Positions 63,223-64,000 of a stretch of DNA of 64,000 bases are shown here, piece after piece. This stretch comes from Nautilus pompilius (Eukaryota; Mollusca; Cephalopoda; Nautilida; Nautilidae), in contig JACATO010000121.1 in the NCBI GenBank assembly GCA_018389105.1, positions 1,311,501 to 1,375,500 on the forward strand, given 5' to 3'. The notes under the pieces are model-generated. The model worked only from the letters and a program-made list of their open reading frames with translations, was not told where the DNA came from and made no database searches. Every line of letters starts with the position of its first letter. Position 1 is the first letter of the stretch. The position numbers and the translations under genes are program-made.

Positions 63223-63357
63223 GATTTTAAAGGCATTAAATATATTTTTTTCATAAAAGTTAGTTAATGAATGCGAGCAGAACTAACCGCGCGCTATTAT
63301 CGCTCGTTCTCAGACCTGTTACGACAGGTTAGAACTCGCCGGAATTACCTTGATATC

Positions 63358-63391
63358 GTTGCTGCTGCTGCTGCTGTTATTATTATTATTA

Positions 63392-63424
<33 letters not shown>
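63358..63424. repeat. (GCT)n to (ATT)n compound microsatellite
   Basis: Five or six CTG units pass directly into about fifteen ATT units with one slip (ATATT near 63391). Confidence 0.92.
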
Positions 63425-63425
<1 letters not shown>

Positions 63426-63632
63426 ATTATTGCAGGAATATAAATTATGAGAATTTTTTTTTTAAATAATTTCAATCATTAAGAACAATTGCTGGGCGAT
63501 ATTAGATCGACCGTCCTCTGGATTTCTGTCTTCGACAAATCTGATCCCAAGCCCTCTGTGCGCGCGTGGAATATCTTACCATGCGAGGATGGCAGTCAAT
63601 TTTTTTTTTAACTCTTGCATGTACTTCCCACC

Positions 63633-63652
63633 GTGTGTGTGTGTGTGTGTGT
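63633..63652. repeat. (GT)n microsatellite
   Basis: Ten GT units; a matching CA tract lies at about 63788-63801. Confidence 0.9.
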
Positions 63653-64000
63653 TAGCGCCACGATCCTACAGCAAACTCGCGTTCGCATTCAATTTGTACA
63701 CCTAACGGCTTATTTTAGACAGAAGACTCTCCAATGATAGCCTGCCTCGCACCACGCCCTTATATACCAATCACATAAATGACGTACCACACACACACAC
63801 GTGTCGAGTTACAATATTTATTTCTATTCTAGTTAAATTTTTTTAAAATAAAAACTAAATTATTTTAAACTATTGCATAACAAAATGCTGTTTAAAAATA
63901 ATTGCACGTAACTTTTTTTTTTTAAAAAAACATTTGTAAAAGTCCCAGACAGGTTCACATACATGTTTTTTTTTTTCTTTTCTTTATTCAACGATTAAGG

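Larger units (their letters stand above)
62670..64000. other. Upstream flank of the ATAD2B-like gene, no gene recognised
   Basis: CpG-bearing DNA with microsatellites. Short open frames (for example 62892-63170 on +) show no splice signals or recognisable protein. A divergent neighbour, if there is one, begins beyond the window. Confidence 0.45.

Overview
The window is nuclear DNA from an animal. It is AT-rich, has intron-split genes with GT/AG borders, and carries many decayed DNA transposons and microsatellites. Two protein genes face each other tail to tail. The species cannot be fixed from sequence alone. The mix of mariner, Tc1, Tigger/pogo and BED-type hAT relics with long GT, CA and ATT microsatellites reminds me of a cephalopod or other lophotrochozoan genome, but that is a guess.

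Region 1 (1-10.8 kb, + strand) holds the 3' part of an XK-related (XKR) membrane protein gene. Five exons are in the window (2385-2594, 3161-3442, 6014-6120, 6743-9023, 9486-9919); the N-terminal exon or exons lie off the left edge. After the last membrane segments the protein carries an unusually long tail of about 900 residues that looks disordered, most of it in one 2.28 kb exon. Introns hold a Tigger relic and a Tc1 relic.

Region 2 (about 11.5-62.6 kb, - strand) is one complete gene of the ATAD2/ATAD2B family: an AAA+ ATPase with a bromodomain that acts on chromatin. I could join 25 coding exons with consistent reading phases into a 1,425-residue protein, against about 1,390-1,460 for the human paralogues. 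The start context, the motif after the N-terminal acidic part, and the bromodomain shelf look more like ATAD2B than ATAD2. Its 3' UTR appears very long (up to about 6.9 kb). Two tiny upstream ORFs lead into its start codon in an overlapping chain.

The introns of region 2 hold several bounded transposons: two mariner-type elements with TA duplications (20969-22134 and 47953-49250), a third Tc1/mariner-type element (56821-57926), and a hAT element with terminal repeats and an imperfect 8-bp duplication (44613-47483). They also hold unbounded mariner, Tigger and pogo fragments. All the transposase genes are broken.

Region 3 (about 61-64 kb) is the CpG-rich 5' end and promoter area of the ATAD2B-like gene. 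It is surrounded by dense microsatellites, including a 200-bp GT/GAGT tract and a run of 16 G. I saw no gene to the right of it within the window.

No prokaryotic, CRISPR or defence-type system is present. The most interesting items are the XKR tail, the overlapping upstream ORFs of the ATAD2B-like gene, and the layered hAT element.
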